Shown: piece by piece, positions 1-7,760 of the stretch
Position numbering within the stretch: the first letter of the stretch is position 1
How the letters are laid out: every line of letters begins with the position of its first letter
DNA from: an uncultured Gammaproteobacteria bacterium
GTDB taxonomy: Bacteria > Pseudomonadota > Gammaproteobacteria > Pseudomonadales > Porticoccaceae
Direction: 5' to 3'
Assembly: GCA_913060555.1 (NCBI GenBank)
Contig: CAJXRS010000001.1
Location: 68,231-101,373, forward strand
Length of the DNA stretch: 33,143 bases
The notes under the pieces: model-generated
What the model was told of the DNA's origin: nothing
Seen by the model: only the letters and a program-made list of their open reading frames with translations
Databases searched by the model: none
Position numbers and translations under genes: made by a program

Positions 1-1
1 C

Positions 2-208
2 ACCGCTTTCCTGGCCTCGGTAGCCCTGGCTCCCCTGGCTTCTGCCGCAGAAAACCCCTTCCAACTCGATCGTCTCGCCGGCGGCTACAACCTGGCAGAG
101 AAAGGCGATGCCGAGGGCAAGTGCGGTGAAGGCAAGTGCGGCGAAGGCAAGGCCAAGAGCGAAGGCGAGGGCAAGTGCGGTGAAGGCAAGTGTGGTGGCA
201 GTAACTGA
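2..208 (+). CDS. hvfA: HvfA/bufferin-type RiPP precursor (5' end missing)
   Basis: Precursor of a secreted, post-translationally modified metal-binding peptide; 68 residues are visible and the start lies before the window. The visible part opens with the end of a signal peptide (hydrophobic Ala/Leu stretch, then LASAAENPF with a likely signal peptidase I site). A short linker follows, then a Gly/Lys/Glu/Cys tail with four EGKCG units and one degenerate EGKAK unit. In characterised HvfA/BufA peptides, the MNIO enzyme encoded next door converts the Cys of EGKCG motifs into oxazolone/thioamide or thiooxazole groups that bind copper. It is followed 30 bp later by the MNIO gene and then hvfC, the canonical order. 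Identity is secure from repeats plus context; the metal bound here is inferred. Promoter and start are off the window. Confidence 0.9.
   Translation, partial: TAFLASVALAPLASAAENPFQLDRLAGGYNLAEKGDAEGKCGEGKCGEGKAKSEGEGKCGEGKCGGSN
113..196 (+). repeat. EGKCG-coding tandem repeats in hvfA
   Basis: This stretch codes for EGKCG, EGKCG, EGKAKSEG, EGKCG, EGKCG. A 28-base block beginning GAGGGCAAGTGC at 113 recurs at 167 with a single base change (TGC to TGT in the last Cys codon). The modified tail therefore seems to have grown by duplication of a two-unit module around a Cys-less spacer. It is a coding repeat, not a CRISPR array. Confidence 0.85.
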
Positions 209-238
209 TCGCCGAACTCGCCCGATCACGGTGACCGG

Positions 239-1078
239 ATGACAGTGGTCGCCGGCATTACCGGTGCCGGCCTGGGTTTACGGCGGTCCCTGTTGGGGCC
301 GCTGCAATCCTGGCACGGACCCACACCGGACTTTCTCGAAGTCGCTCCGGAGAACTGGATGCGCGTCGGCGGCAGGCTGGGGCGCAGGTTCCGCGAGTTT
401 ACCGAGCGCTATCCTTTCGTGTGCCACGGACTGTCGCTGTCACTGGGCTCCACGGATCCCCTCGATCTGGATTTTCTCGCCGAACTGCGAGTATTCCTGC
501 GCAAACATGGGGTGCGTTGCTATTCCGAACACCTGAGCTACTGCAGCCACCAGGGTCATCTGTACGATCTGATGCCGATCCCCTTTACCGAGGCGGCGGT
601 ACGCCATGTCGCCGGTCGCATCCGCCAGGTGCAGGATGCGCTGGGGCAGCGGATCGCCATAGAGAATGTCTCCTACTACGCCGCGCCGGCCCGTGAAATG
701 ACCGAGCTGGAATTTCTCAATGCAGTGCTGCGGGAAGCGGATTGCGAGCTGCTGCTCGACGTCAACAATGTCTACGTCAACTCCGTCAATCACGGCTATG
801 ACCCCGACAGCTTTCTGGCTGGGATTCCGGCATCGCGCATCGCCTATGGCCATGTCGCGGGGCATTTTGTCGAGGCCGAGGATCTGCTGGTCGACACCCA
901 TGGCGCCGAGGTCGTGGATCCGGTATGGCGGCTGTTGGCAGCCGCGTATCGCCGGTTCGGTCGCTTCCCCACGCTGTTGGAGCGCGATTTCAATATTCCG
1001 CCAGTGGCGACCCTGATGGCCGAACTCGCGCAGATCTCGAGCGCTCAGGTGGTGGCATCAGAGCCGCAGCCGGCGTGA
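239..1078 (+). CDS. hvfB: HvfB/BufB MNIO-type RiPP maturase (DUF692)
   Basis: Multinuclear non-heme iron oxidase of the DUF692 TIM-barrel family, 279 aa. It is predicted to oxidise Cys residues of the HvfA peptide in the cytoplasm before export. Family motifs are present in order: CHGLSLSLG (His63), SEHLS (Glu97-His98), IENVSYY (Glu142-Asn143), LLLDVNN (Asp174), YGHVAGH (His205, His209), VDTHG (Asp219, His221) and LLERD (Glu248). These are the conserved His/Asp/Glu positions that hold the iron cluster in MbnB-like enzymes. ATG at 239 is the first start after the hvfA stop; its ribosome site is weak (GGTGACC). The last four bases overlap the GTG start of hvfC, implying translational coupling. 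Function is confident by family and context; the exact modification is inferred. Confidence 0.93.
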   Translation: MTVVAGITGAGLGLRRSLLGPLQSWHGPTPDFLEVAPENWMRVGGRLGRRFREFTERYPFVCHGLSLSLGSTDPLDLDFLAELRVFLRKHGVRCYSEHLSYCSHQGHLYDLMPIPFTEAAVRHVAGRIRQVQDALGQRIAIENVSYYAAPAREMTELEFLNAVLREADCELLLDVNNVYVNSVNHGYDPDSFLAGIPASRIAYGHVAGHFVEAEDLLVDTHGAEVVDPVWRLLAAAYRRFGRFPTLLERDFNIPPVATLMAELAQISSAQVVASEPQPA

Positions 1079-1845
1079 ACGGCGCGGCGGATTTCGCCAG
1101 GCTGCAGGCCGACTTCGCCGGCCACCTGCGCGATCCCGGCGGCCAGCCGCCGCCGGCCGGCATCGAGCCGCGGCGCATGCAGGTCTACCGGGAACTCGTC
1201 TTCAACAATATCGCCGGCTTCATCCGCAACGGTTTTCCAGTGCTCTGGGGGCTGCTCGGCGACGCCAGGGGAAATCGCCTGGTGCGGGATTTCATGGTCC
1301 GTCACCGCGCCGAGACCCCCTATTTTCTGGAGATCAGCCGGGAGTTTCTGGCCTATCTGCAGGAGGAGTACCAGCCCGAACCCGAAGATCCCGATTTCCT
1401 GCGGGAACTGGCCCACTACGAATGGGTGGAGTTGGCGTTGGACGTTGCCGACAGTGAGCTGCCCCGGGAGGGCTTGGATCTGCACGGAGATCTGCTCAGC
1501 GGCCGCCCGGTGGTGTCGCCCCTGGCCTGGGTGCTGTCCTATCGTTACCAGGTCCACCTGCTGGGCCCTGGGTTCCGGCCCACCGAGCCGCCGCCGGCGC
1601 CCACCCATCTGGTGGTGTATCGCAATGGCGCCGACGAGGTGAATTTTCTGGAGATCAATGCGGTGACCGCGCGGTTGCTGCAGCTGCTGGGTTCGGATCC
1701 CGAATCCCGGCCCACCGGCGAGGGCGCCCTGGCGGCGATCGCCGCCGAACTCGGTCAGGCGGATGCCGGGCCCGTGATCGCGACGGGGCGGCAGATCCTG
1801 CTGCAGCTGCGCGAACTCGAGGTGTTGCTGGGCACTCTCGCCTGA
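1075..1845 (+). CDS. hvfC: HvfC/BufC-family RiPP maturation partner (DUF2063)
   Basis: Partner protein that in HvfB/HvfC-type systems forms a complex with the MNIO enzyme and is thought to present the precursor peptide. It is 256 aa from the GTG at 1075, which overlaps the hvfB stop as GTGA. A longer reading frame exists upstream but would run inside hvfB. The N-terminal DUF2063 domain is recognisable from [14 protein letters not shown] and [13 protein letters not shown] (residues about 35-65), followed by the [13 protein letters not shown] helix and [13 protein letters not shown]. The C-terminal half ([19 protein letters not shown]) resembles the winged-helix-like part of the family. No DoxX-family membrane gene (HvfX/BufD), often found in such operons, follows; the next gene is on the other strand. 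Confidence 0.88.
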   Translation: MNGAADFARLQADFAGHLRDPGGQPPPAGIEPRRMQVYRELVFNNIAGFIRNGFPVLWGLLGDARGNRLVRDFMVRHRAETPYFLEISREFLAYLQEEYQPEPEDPDFLRELAHYEWVELALDVADSELPREGLDLHGDLLSGRPVVSPLAWVLSYRYQVHLLGPGFRPTEPPPAPTHLVVYRNGADEVNFLEINAVTARLLQLLGSDPESRPTGEGALAAIAAELGQADAGPVIATGRQILLQLRELEVLLGTLA

Positions 1846-1854
1846 GCGGTCCGC

Positions 1855-1875
1855 GGAGGCGTGCCGCACGGCTCC
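1855..1875. terminator. Possible hairpin between convergent hvfC and the LapG-like gene
   Basis: GGAGGCGT and ACGGCTCC form an 8-bp stem with one internal mismatch around a 5-base loop. It lies in the 31-base gap between the hvfC stop and the stop of the minus-strand gene. There is no T-run on either side, so it is at best a weak bidirectional pause or terminator signal. Confidence 0.3.
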
Positions 1876-1876
1876 G

Positions 1877-2566
1877 TCAGGGTAGCAGGGCCCGCGGCGC
1901 GATCGCCTCGCGCAGGTGCGGATCGAGACGGGCCAGCATCTCCCGCCAGCGCTGCAGTTGCCCCGGATGCCCCGCGCGCTGCTGCTCGTGCCGGGAGCGG
2001 GCCAGCCACAGGCTTTCGGCATTGAAGCTGTAGATCGGACGCAGATCGGGGCGCTCGGTCGCCGGCAGGATGTGGCGGTTGAGATTGTCGAGGATGAGGG
2101 GTTCCGACCGCGGCTCCGGATAATAGGCCAACACCATGTGCGCCTGCTGCAGGGATTCCACCTTCACGTAGGTTATGCGCAACTTGTCCGGCGCCACGCC
2201 CATGGCCTTGAGGGTGAAGTACTTGGCGATCGCGAAGTCCTCGCAGTCGCCCGCGTCCCGCAGCAGAAACTCGTCGGGCGTCGCCCAGTAGTCGGCGACT
2301 TGCCACAGCTCCCGGTCATCGACAAAGCGGGCGCCATTGAAAAAATCGTTGACCGCGATGAGCTGTTCCCGCTCTGGCGCCGTACGTTTGTCGCTCATCA
2401 GCGCGCGCCATTGTTGCAGCCGGCGGTCGCCCATGTTGGCCCACGATGCCTCGGCGCTTGCCGGGCTGGCCGGCATTGCGATCGCGAGCAGGGCACAGAG
2501 CGCCGCGCACCCCAGTCGCCGGAGGATGGCGGAGCGGTGACCCGGATTAGAGGGCGTGCTGTCCAT
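1877..2566 (-). CDS. LapG-like periplasmic transglutaminase-like cysteine protease
   Basis: 229 aa with an N-terminal signal peptide (basic start, hydrophobic residues about 18-33, ASPASAEA cleavage region), so it acts in the periplasm. The bacterial transglutaminase-like cysteine peptidase triad is visible: Cys108 in GDCEDF, His143 in QAHMVL and Asp160 in LILDN. Spacing is close to LapG. The acidic residues around the Cys (Asp107, Glu109, Asp110) match those used for calcium binding in LapG. LapG cleaves the N-terminus of large RTX-type adhesins such as LapA to release biofilm, under control of the c-di-GMP receptor LapD. Neither lapD nor an adhesin gene is in the window, so the substrate is unknown. 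It is divergent from the transporter at 2839 and convergent with hvfC. Confidence 0.82.
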   Translation of the reverse strand: MDSTPSNPGHRSAILRRLGCAALCALLAIAMPASPASAEASWANMGDRRLQQWRALMSDKRTAPEREQLIAVNDFFNGARFVDDRELWQVADYWATPDEFLLRDAGDCEDFAIAKYFTLKAMGVAPDKLRITYVKVESLQQAHMVLAYYPEPRSEPLILDNLNRHILPATERPDLRPIYSFNAESLWLARSRHEQQRAGHPGQLQRWREMLARLDPHLREAIAPRALLP

Positions 2567-2838
2567 GCCCGGATGCTAGCAGCGGGCGGCACCGGCTCCA
2601 TGGGCGCGCTTCCGGAACTGTGAACCAGGCCTCATAGTCTTTTCCAATCCAGAGATGAGCCTGAACATGGGCAGCGGGTCAGCCTGCTCAGGCGGCCGGG
2701 TTTTGGGGTTTGTGGAAGTTGCGATAGGGCGAATTGTGGGGGTGTCTCGGGTCGCGCGCAGCCCCGGGCGCTCAGCACTGATTTCGTCATAGAATCGCGC
2801 TGCACGGCCCTGGCGATAGGCAGGCCGAGGGAGAGCGC
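2567..2838. other. Divergent intergenic region (LapG-like / symporter)
   Basis: A 272-base gap holding the upstream regions of two divergent genes. CAGGCCTCAT (2626-2635) and ATGAGCCTG (2656-2664) are inverted with a single-base bulge and 20 bases between. GCCTG-CT-CAGGC (2683-2694) is a short palindrome. A -10-like TAGAAT is at 2790-2795, 43 bases before the symporter start, without a good -35. A GAGGGAGAGC ribosome site precedes the ATG at 2839. No credible small gene was seen. Confidence 0.4.
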
Positions 2839-4194
2839 ATGGGTTCGGGACAGTCCATTCACGGTCAGTGGTCTTCACGGCTGACCTTCATTCTGGCCGC
2901 GACCGGTTCGGCGGTGGGCCTGGGCAATATCTGGCGCTTTCCCTATGTGGCCGGGGAAAACGGCGGTGGCGCCTTCGTGCTGGTATATCTGTTGTGCGTG
3001 CTCGTCATTGGTCTGCCGATCATCATGGCCGAGATCCTGGTGGGACGGCGCGGCCGCCGCAATCCGATGGATTCGATCCGGGTGCTTGCCCTGGCCGAGG
3101 GGCGCAGCCCCCATTGGCAGTGGGCGGGTCTGCTCGGAGTACTGACCGGCACCCTGATCCTTTCTTTCTACGCCATGATCGGCGGCTGGACCCTGGCCTA
3201 TCTCGCCGAGGCCGCGCGTGGCGCCTTCGTTGACATCACCCCGGCGGCGGCCGAGCGCATGCTCGGCGACCTGTTGGCCGACCCCTGGACCATGCTGTTC
3301 TGGCACAGTGTATTCATGGGGCTGGTGACCGCGGTGTCGGTACGCGGGGTCGAGGGAGGGCTGGATCGGGCGGCGCAGTTGCTCACCCCGGGGTTGTTGC
3401 TGATCCTGCTGGCGATGGTCGGCTATGGCCTGAGCACTGGCGATGTCGGCCGGGCAGCGCATTTCCTGTTCGCGCCGGATTTTTCGCGATTGGACGGCGA
3501 GGCGGTGTTGGCTGCCATGGGGCAGGCGTTCTTCAGTCTTTCCCTGGGCATGGGCGCCATCATGATCTACGGATCCTATCTGCGCTCCGACACTTCCATT
3601 CCCGGATCTTCGCTGGCGATCGTGGCCATGGACACGGCGGTCGCGCTGGTTGCCGGGCTGGCCTTCTTTCCGGTGGTGTTCGCCAATGGTCTCGACCCCG
3701 CCGAAGGTCCGGGGCTGGTGTTCGTGACCCTGCCTTTGGCGCTCGGCCAGATGCCTTTCGGCAGCGGCTTTGCGGTGGCGTTCTTCCTGATGCTCGCGGT
3801 TGCCGCCTGGACCTCGGCCATTTCGTTGATGGAGCCGGCGGTGGCCTGGCTGGTGGAGCGCCGGGCGCTGTCCCGCCTGCGCGCCGGGCTGATCGCCGCC
3901 GGCGCCATCTGGGCGCTGGGGATCCTGTCGATCCTGTCGCTGAACCTGTGGTCGGGCTACACCATCGCCGGGCGCACGGCCTTCGAGGCCCTCGATTACC
4001 TCACCAACAATATCCTTCTGCCGCTGGGGGGCATGGCGGTGGCGGTCTTCGCGGGCTGGACGCTGTCGCGCGCGGTGACCGCGGACGAACTCGATGCCGC
4101 CGCGCCGGCCTACAGCGCCTGGCGATTGCTGGTGCGCTATGTGTCCCCGCTGGCGGTCGGGGTGGTGCTGGTCGGGAAACTGCTGGGCGGCTAG
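2839..4194 (+). CDS. Sodium-dependent transporter, neurotransmitter:sodium symporter (SNF/NSS) family
   Basis: Inner-membrane secondary transporter of 451 aa that uses the sodium gradient to import amino acids or related amines. The diagnostic first helix is present: GSAVGLGNIWRFPY (residues about 23-36), with the unwound Gly-rich region that binds Na+ and substrate in LeuT, then ENGGGAF and GLPIIMAEILVGR. About eleven hydrophobic segments can be counted by eye, typical of bacterial members. SLSLGMGAIMIYGSYL corresponds to the helix 6 region. The ATG at 2839 has a good ribosome site (GAGGGAGAGC). It stands alone: divergent from the LapG-like gene and 112 bases before comEC. Substrate cannot be read from sequence. 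Confidence 0.92.
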   Translation: MGSGQSIHGQWSSRLTFILAATGSAVGLGNIWRFPYVAGENGGGAFVLVYLLCVLVIGLPIIMAEILVGRRGRRNPMDSIRVLALAEGRSPHWQWAGLLGVLTGTLILSFYAMIGGWTLAYLAEAARGAFVDITPAAAERMLGDLLADPWTMLFWHSVFMGLVTAVSVRGVEGGLDRAAQLLTPGLLLILLAMVGYGLSTGDVGRAAHFLFAPDFSRLDGEAVLAAMGQAFFSLSLGMGAIMIYGSYLRSDTSIPGSSLAIVAMDTAVALVAGLAFFPVVFANGLDPAEGPGLVFVTLPLALGQMPFGSGFAVAFFLMLAVAAWTSAISLMEPAVAWLVERRALSRLRAGLIAAGAIWALGILSILSLNLWSGYTIAGRTAFEALDYLTNNILLPLGGMAVAVFAGWTLSRAVTADELDAAAPAYSAWRLLVRYVSPLAVGVVLVGKLLGG

Positions 4195-4241
4195 TGGGCC
4201 TGCCGCCGCGGGCAGCGGTGCCCGGTGCCGGCGGATCGGCC

Positions 4242-4247
4242 TATACT
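4242..4247 (+). promoter_or_regulatory. Possible -10 box upstream of comEC
   Basis: TATACT lies in the 112-base gap after the symporter gene, 59 bases before the GTG start of comEC. No convincing -35 hexamer is seen at 16-18 bases. It may be a promoter for the envelope cluster. Confidence 0.3.
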
Positions 4248-4306
4248 GGATTCACCGGTCGCAGCAAGGGGACGCGGCGGACGGTTATCGCGACACAGGG
4301 AAGTGT

Positions 4307-6628
4307 GTGCCTTATCTACTCTTTGCTTTCGCAGCAGGCAGTTTCTCTTCCGCGCTGTGGCCGGCATTGCCGCCGCCGGCGCTGATCTGGCTGACCCTGC
4401 TGGCGGCGATTCCCGCCTCGCTGGCGGCACGGCGTTGGCCCGGCTCGCGCCGTATCTGCTGGCTGGCGGCGGGGTTGTGGTGCGGTATGGCCTGGGCGGC
4501 GCACTGGGGTGAGGCGCGGCTCGAAGCTCGCCTGCCGGCTGCGCTCGACAAGAGTGATTGGCTGGTGTCCGGTGAGGTGGTGGGTCTGCCGGATCGCGAT
4601 CGCCGCCGGCAGCGATTCGAACTCCGGGTGCTGGACCTGGAGCCCCTGGTGCCCATGTCGCAGGTTCCGCCGCTGCACAGCTTGCGGCTGAGTTGGTACG
4701 GACAGGCGCCGGAGGTGCGGCCCGGCCAGCAGTGGCAGTTGCGCGTGCGGCTGCGCCATCCCCGCGGCTTCGCCAATCCCGGCGGCTTCGATTACTCGGC
4801 CTGGCTGTTTTCCCGCGGTATCTCCGCGACCGGTTATGTACGCGACCACCCGCAAAACCTGCTCCTGGGGGAGGCGGATGGTTGGTCGATCGACGCCTTC
4901 CGCTGGCGGGTTGCCGAACAGATCGCGGGCCTGCCTCTCGCGGCTCCGGTACGCGGGCTGTTGCGCGCGCTGACGGTCGGCGACGGCAGCGGGCTGAGCG
5001 CAACGGACTGGACGCGCCTGCGCGCGGCCGGTGTGTTGCATCTGGCGATAGTTTCCGGGCTGCATATCGGCCTCGCCGCGGGCTTCGGCATGCTGCTGGG
5101 CAGCTTGGCCGGACGCTTACTGCTGGCACTGGGAATGCGGGTGCCGGCACGCCACTGCGGGGCCCTGACGGCCTGGCTGACGGGTGGTTTTTACGCGCTG
5201 CTGGCGGGCTTCGGGTTGGCCACGGCGCGGGCTTTCGCGATGCTTTCGGTGCTGCTCGCGGTCTATCTGTTGCGGCGCCGGGCGGCACGCATGGCGGGGT
5301 TTCTCTGGGCGCTGGCGGCGATCGCGCTGCTGCAGCCCCTGGCTCCCCTGAGCCCCGGTTTCTGGCTGTCGTTCGGCGCAGTGGCGGTTCTGCTGTGGTA
5401 CTTCGGGACACGGCCCGGGGGTGGTTGGCTGTCGACCGCGGTGCGGGCGCAGTGGGTGGTGCCCCTGGGTACCACGGTGGGTCTGCTCTGGTTCCAGGGG
5501 GAGATCCCCCTGCTGGCGCCGCTGATCAACCTGGTGGCAGTGCCCTGGGTGGGGATGTTGGCGGTGCCCGCGGGGCTGGTCGGCGTCGTGCTGCTGCCGG
5601 TCGCGCCGGCGCTGGCCGATGTCGTCTGGCAGTTCGCCGGGGCAGTGCTGCACGCGTTCCACCTCGCGCTCACTGTGCTCGAGACCACGGTGGGTGCATT
5701 GCGCTGGCAGCCCGCGGCCGGAGTGCGGGCAGAGGTGCTGGTGCTATTGGTCTTGGTCGGGTTGTGTCTGTTGGGCCCGCCCGGGCTGGGGTTGCGGAGG
5801 TATGCGCTGATCGCCCTGGCCGCTGTGGTGCTTGCGGGAGCGCCGCCGCGGCCGCCGCTGCAGGTGACGGTGCTCGATGTCGGTCAGGGTCTGGCGGTGG
5901 TGGTGGAGACCGCACAGCATGTGCTGGTGTACGACACCGGACCGGCGCTGAGTGAGCGCTTCGACGCCGGTGCCGCGATCATCGCCCCCTATCTGCGCAG
6001 GCGCGGCTGGCCCAGGCTCGACGCCCTGGTGGTGAGCCACGAAGATCTGGATCATGCCGGCGGCGCGGCCGGCCTGGCGCGCGAGTATCCGCCGCGCCGG
6101 GAGTTGCGCGGCGGCGAGGGGGCGGATCAGGATCCCCGGATCACCTCCTGCCGTGCCGGTCAGCGCTGGCGCTGGGATGGCGTGGATTTCCGCATCCTCC
6201 ATCCCCGCGGCGATGAAGTGCGCGAAAACGATCGCTCCTGTGTGCTGCTGGTGGAGGCCGGGCAGGTCCGGGTTCTGCTGCCCGGGGATATCGAGGCCGG
6301 CGCCGAAGCCCGGCTGCTGGCCGCCGGGGCTGCCCCGGCGGCCGTGACCCTGCTGGTAGCGCCACACCACGGCAGCAAAACCTCCTCATCGGCGCAGTTC
6401 GTGGCCCGGATGCGGCCAGAGCACGTGATCTACGCCGCCGGTTACCGCCATCATTTCGGGCATCCGCACGCTGCGGTGGTGGCCCGCTACCGGGCCCAGG
6501 GCGCCAAGGCCTGGCACACGGCGGCCGAGGGCGCGTTGCGCTTCGTATGGCGGGATCCGGTGCAGCCTGCGGTGGTCGAGGTGTTCGCCGCGCGCCGTGG
6601 GCGCCGGCACTACTGGGACGGCGGCTGA
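4307..6628 (+). CDS. comEC: ComEC/Rec2 DNA internalisation channel
   Basis: Polytopic inner-membrane protein of 773 aa that translocates single-stranded DNA into the cytoplasm during natural transformation. Order: N-terminal membrane helices and DUF4131-like region (about 1-200), the competence domain with many membrane segments (LHLAIVSGLHIGLAAGF near residue 245 is a family hallmark), then a metallo-beta-lactamase-like domain from about residue 525. That last part has VTVLDVGQGLAVVVE, the metal motif SHEDLDHAGG, LLPGDIE and APHHGSKTSSS. The GTG at 4307 was chosen because PYLLFAFAAGS begins the family there and AGGGA lies about 6 bases upstream. The open frame upstream runs inside the symporter gene. 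It heads the exbB-exbD-msbA-lpxK cluster, as in pseudomonads. Confidence 0.95.
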   Translation: MPYLLFAFAAGSFSSALWPALPPPALIWLTLLAAIPASLAARRWPGSRRICWLAAGLWCGMAWAAHWGEARLEARLPAALDKSDWLVSGEVVGLPDRDRRRQRFELRVLDLEPLVPMSQVPPLHSLRLSWYGQAPEVRPGQQWQLRVRLRHPRGFANPGGFDYSAWLFSRGISATGYVRDHPQNLLLGEADGWSIDAFRWRVAEQIAGLPLAAPVRGLLRALTVGDGSGLSATDWTRLRAAGVLHLAIVSGLHIGLAAGFGMLLGSLAGRLLLALGMRVPARHCGALTAWLTGGFYALLAGFGLATARAFAMLSVLLAVYLLRRRAARMAGFLWALAAIALLQPLAPLSPGFWLSFGAVAVLLWYFGTRPGGGWLSTAVRAQWVVPLGTTVGLLWFQGEIPLLAPLINLVAVPWVGMLAVPAGLVGVVLLPVAPALADVVWQFAGAVLHAFHLALTVLETTVGALRWQPAAGVRAEVLVLLVLVGLCLLGPPGLGLRRYALIALAAVVLAGAPPRPPLQVTVLDVGQGLAVVVETAQHVLVYDTGPALSERFDAGAAIIAPYLRRRGWPRLDALVVSHEDLDHAGGAAGLAREYPPRRELRGGEGADQDPRITSCRAGQRWRWDGVDFRILHPRGDEVRENDRSCVLLVEAGQVRVLLPGDIEAGAEARLLAAGAAPAAVTLLVAPHHGSKTSSSAQFVARMRPEHVIYAAGYRHHFGHPHAAVVARYRAQGAKAWHTAAEGALRFVWRDPVQPAVVEVFAARRGRRHYWDGG

Positions 6629-6631
6629 CAG

Positions 6632-6655
6632 CGATCGTTTCGATCGGTGTTTTTT
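6632..6655 (+). terminator. Possible intrinsic terminator after comEC
   Basis: CGATCG-TTT-CGATCG forms a 6-bp stem with a 3-base loop, followed by GTG and six Ts (6650-6655). It starts 4 bases after the comEC stop and ends 41 bases before the exbB start. The stem is short, so termination may be partial, but the T-run is rare in this GC-rich DNA. Confidence 0.45.
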
Positions 6656-6696
6656 CTGGCGTAACATGCATTCGGTTCGGATGCGGAGGACGAGGC

Positions 6697-7332
6697 TTGT
6701 ACGAACTCATGGTCGCCGGCGGCTGGCTGATGGTGCCCCTGCTCGGTTGTTCCGTACTGGTGCTGGTGATTGCGGTGGAGCGCTTCCTGGCGCTCCGCCC
6801 CGAGCGCGTGGTGCCGAGCCAGTTGTTGCCCCAGGTGTGGCAATGGATACGCCAGGAGCAGATCAGCCGCGATCGCCTCCAGGAACTGCGCCAGTCGTCA
6901 CCTCTGGGCCAGGTGCTGGCCACGGCGCTGGCCAACTCCCACCACGGCCGCGAGGTGATGAAGGACAGCGTCGAGGAGGGCGCCGGCCAGGTGACCCATG
7001 AGCTCGAGCGTTTCATCACCGCGCTGGGCACGGTGGCCGCCATCGCCCCGTTGATCGGTCTGCTGGGTACGGTGTTCGGCATGATCGAGGTCTTCACCGC
7101 GATGGTTCAGGTGGGCACTGGCAATGCAGCGATGCTCGCCGGCGGTATTTCCAAGGCGTTGATTACCACCGCGGCCGGCTTGATGGTCGCCATCCCGGCG
7201 CTGATCTGTCACCGGTATTTCGAGCGCCGCATCGATGGGCTGGCGGTGGCCATGGAGGAACAGGCGATTCGCCTGGTCGACGCCATGCACGGTGATCGGC
7301 TGCCGCCGGGTGATGGCGGAGCCGGCCGGTGA
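6697..7332 (+). CDS. exbB: MotA/TolQ/ExbB-family proton channel protein
   Basis: Inner-membrane subunit of a proton-driven motor, 211 aa, that with the next gene (ExbD/TolR) energises a periplasm-spanning partner. The start is TTG at 6697, preceded at ideal distance by GGAGGA (6686-6690 region). The ATG at 6709 is too far from that site, and the longer frame overlaps comEC. Visible features: first membrane helix GGWLMVPLLGCSVLVLVIAVERF (about residues 8-30), cytoplasmic loop, then LGTVAAIAPLIGLLGTVFGMI (about 111-131) and ISKALITTAAGLMVAIPALI, the conserved TolQ/ExbB membrane pair with the pore-lining Thr and Pro. It overlaps exbD by 4 bases. TonB is not present, so the outer partner is unknown. 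Confidence 0.9.
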   Translation: MYELMVAGGWLMVPLLGCSVLVLVIAVERFLALRPERVVPSQLLPQVWQWIRQEQISRDRLQELRQSSPLGQVLATALANSHHGREVMKDSVEEGAGQVTHELERFITALGTVAAIAPLIGLLGTVFGMIEVFTAMVQVGTGNAAMLAGGISKALITTAAGLMVAIPALICHRYFERRIDGLAVAMEEQAIRLVDAMHGDRLPPGDGGAGR

Positions 7333-7757
7333 ATGCGCGCCGCCGCCGCCGCAATGCCTCTGTCGAGGTGAACATCACGCCGCTGATCGATGTGGTGTTT
7401 CTGCTGCTGATCTTTTTCATGGTATCCACCACCTTCACCAAGGAGTCGCGATTGCATATCACCCTGCCCACCGCGGATGCCGAGCGCGGCGAGGCGCCTC
7501 CCGAAAGCATCGAGATCGTCATCGACCGGGAGGGCAGCTACGCCATCAACGGCGTCGCCCTGATCAACCGGCAGCGCGATACCCTGGTGCGCGGGCTGCG
7601 CGAGTTGGCGGCGGGCAACCTGGACGTCCCGGTGACCATTACCGCCGACGCCCGCACCGCTCACCAGGCGGTGGTGACCGCCATGGAAGCCGCCGGCAAG
7701 GCGGGGTTCGCTCACCTCAACATCACCAGTCAGTTGCCCGACGGCGGTGAGGAGTAG
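7329..7757 (+). CDS. exbD: ExbD/TolR-family biopolymer transport protein
   Basis: 142 aa. A basic cytoplasmic N-terminus (RRRRRN) leads to one membrane helix, VNITPLIDVVFLLLIFFMVS. It carries the essential Asp of the family (Asp in PLID) that conducts protons in ExbBD/TolQR motors. A periplasmic domain of about 100 residues follows. The GTG at 7329 overlaps the exbB stop as GTGA, so the two subunits are probably translated together. It ends 3 bases before msbA. In pseudomonads the same pair sits between comEC and lpxK, and its role there is not fully settled. Confidence 0.92.
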   Translation: MNARRRRRNASVEVNITPLIDVVFLLLIFFMVSTTFTKESRLHITLPTADAERGEAPPESIEIVIDREGSYAINGVALINRQRDTLVRGLRELAAGNLDVPVTITADARTAHQAVVTAMEAAGKAGFAHLNITSQLPDGGEE

Positions 7758-7760
7758 CCG

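Noticed and set aside
113-196. CRISPR-like or satellite repeat
   Set aside because: The repeats are in frame inside hvfA and encode EGKCG metal-binding units.
2576-2878. 100-codon minus-strand frame in the divergent gap
   Set aside because: Pro/Arg-rich with no domain, no ribosome site, and it overlaps the symporter start.
4094-4306. N-terminal extension of comEC
   Set aside because: It overlaps the symporter gene in another frame and has no family similarity; the GTG at 4307 has a ribosome site and the conserved N-terminus.
4191-5411. 406-codon minus-strand open frame
   Set aside because: Antisense of comEC; Pro/Arg/Ala-rich composition typical of shadow frames.
6547-6696. N-terminal extension of exbB
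   Set aside because: It overlaps comEC and the hairpin-T-run; the TTG at 6697 has a GGAGGA ribosome site and gives the usual length.
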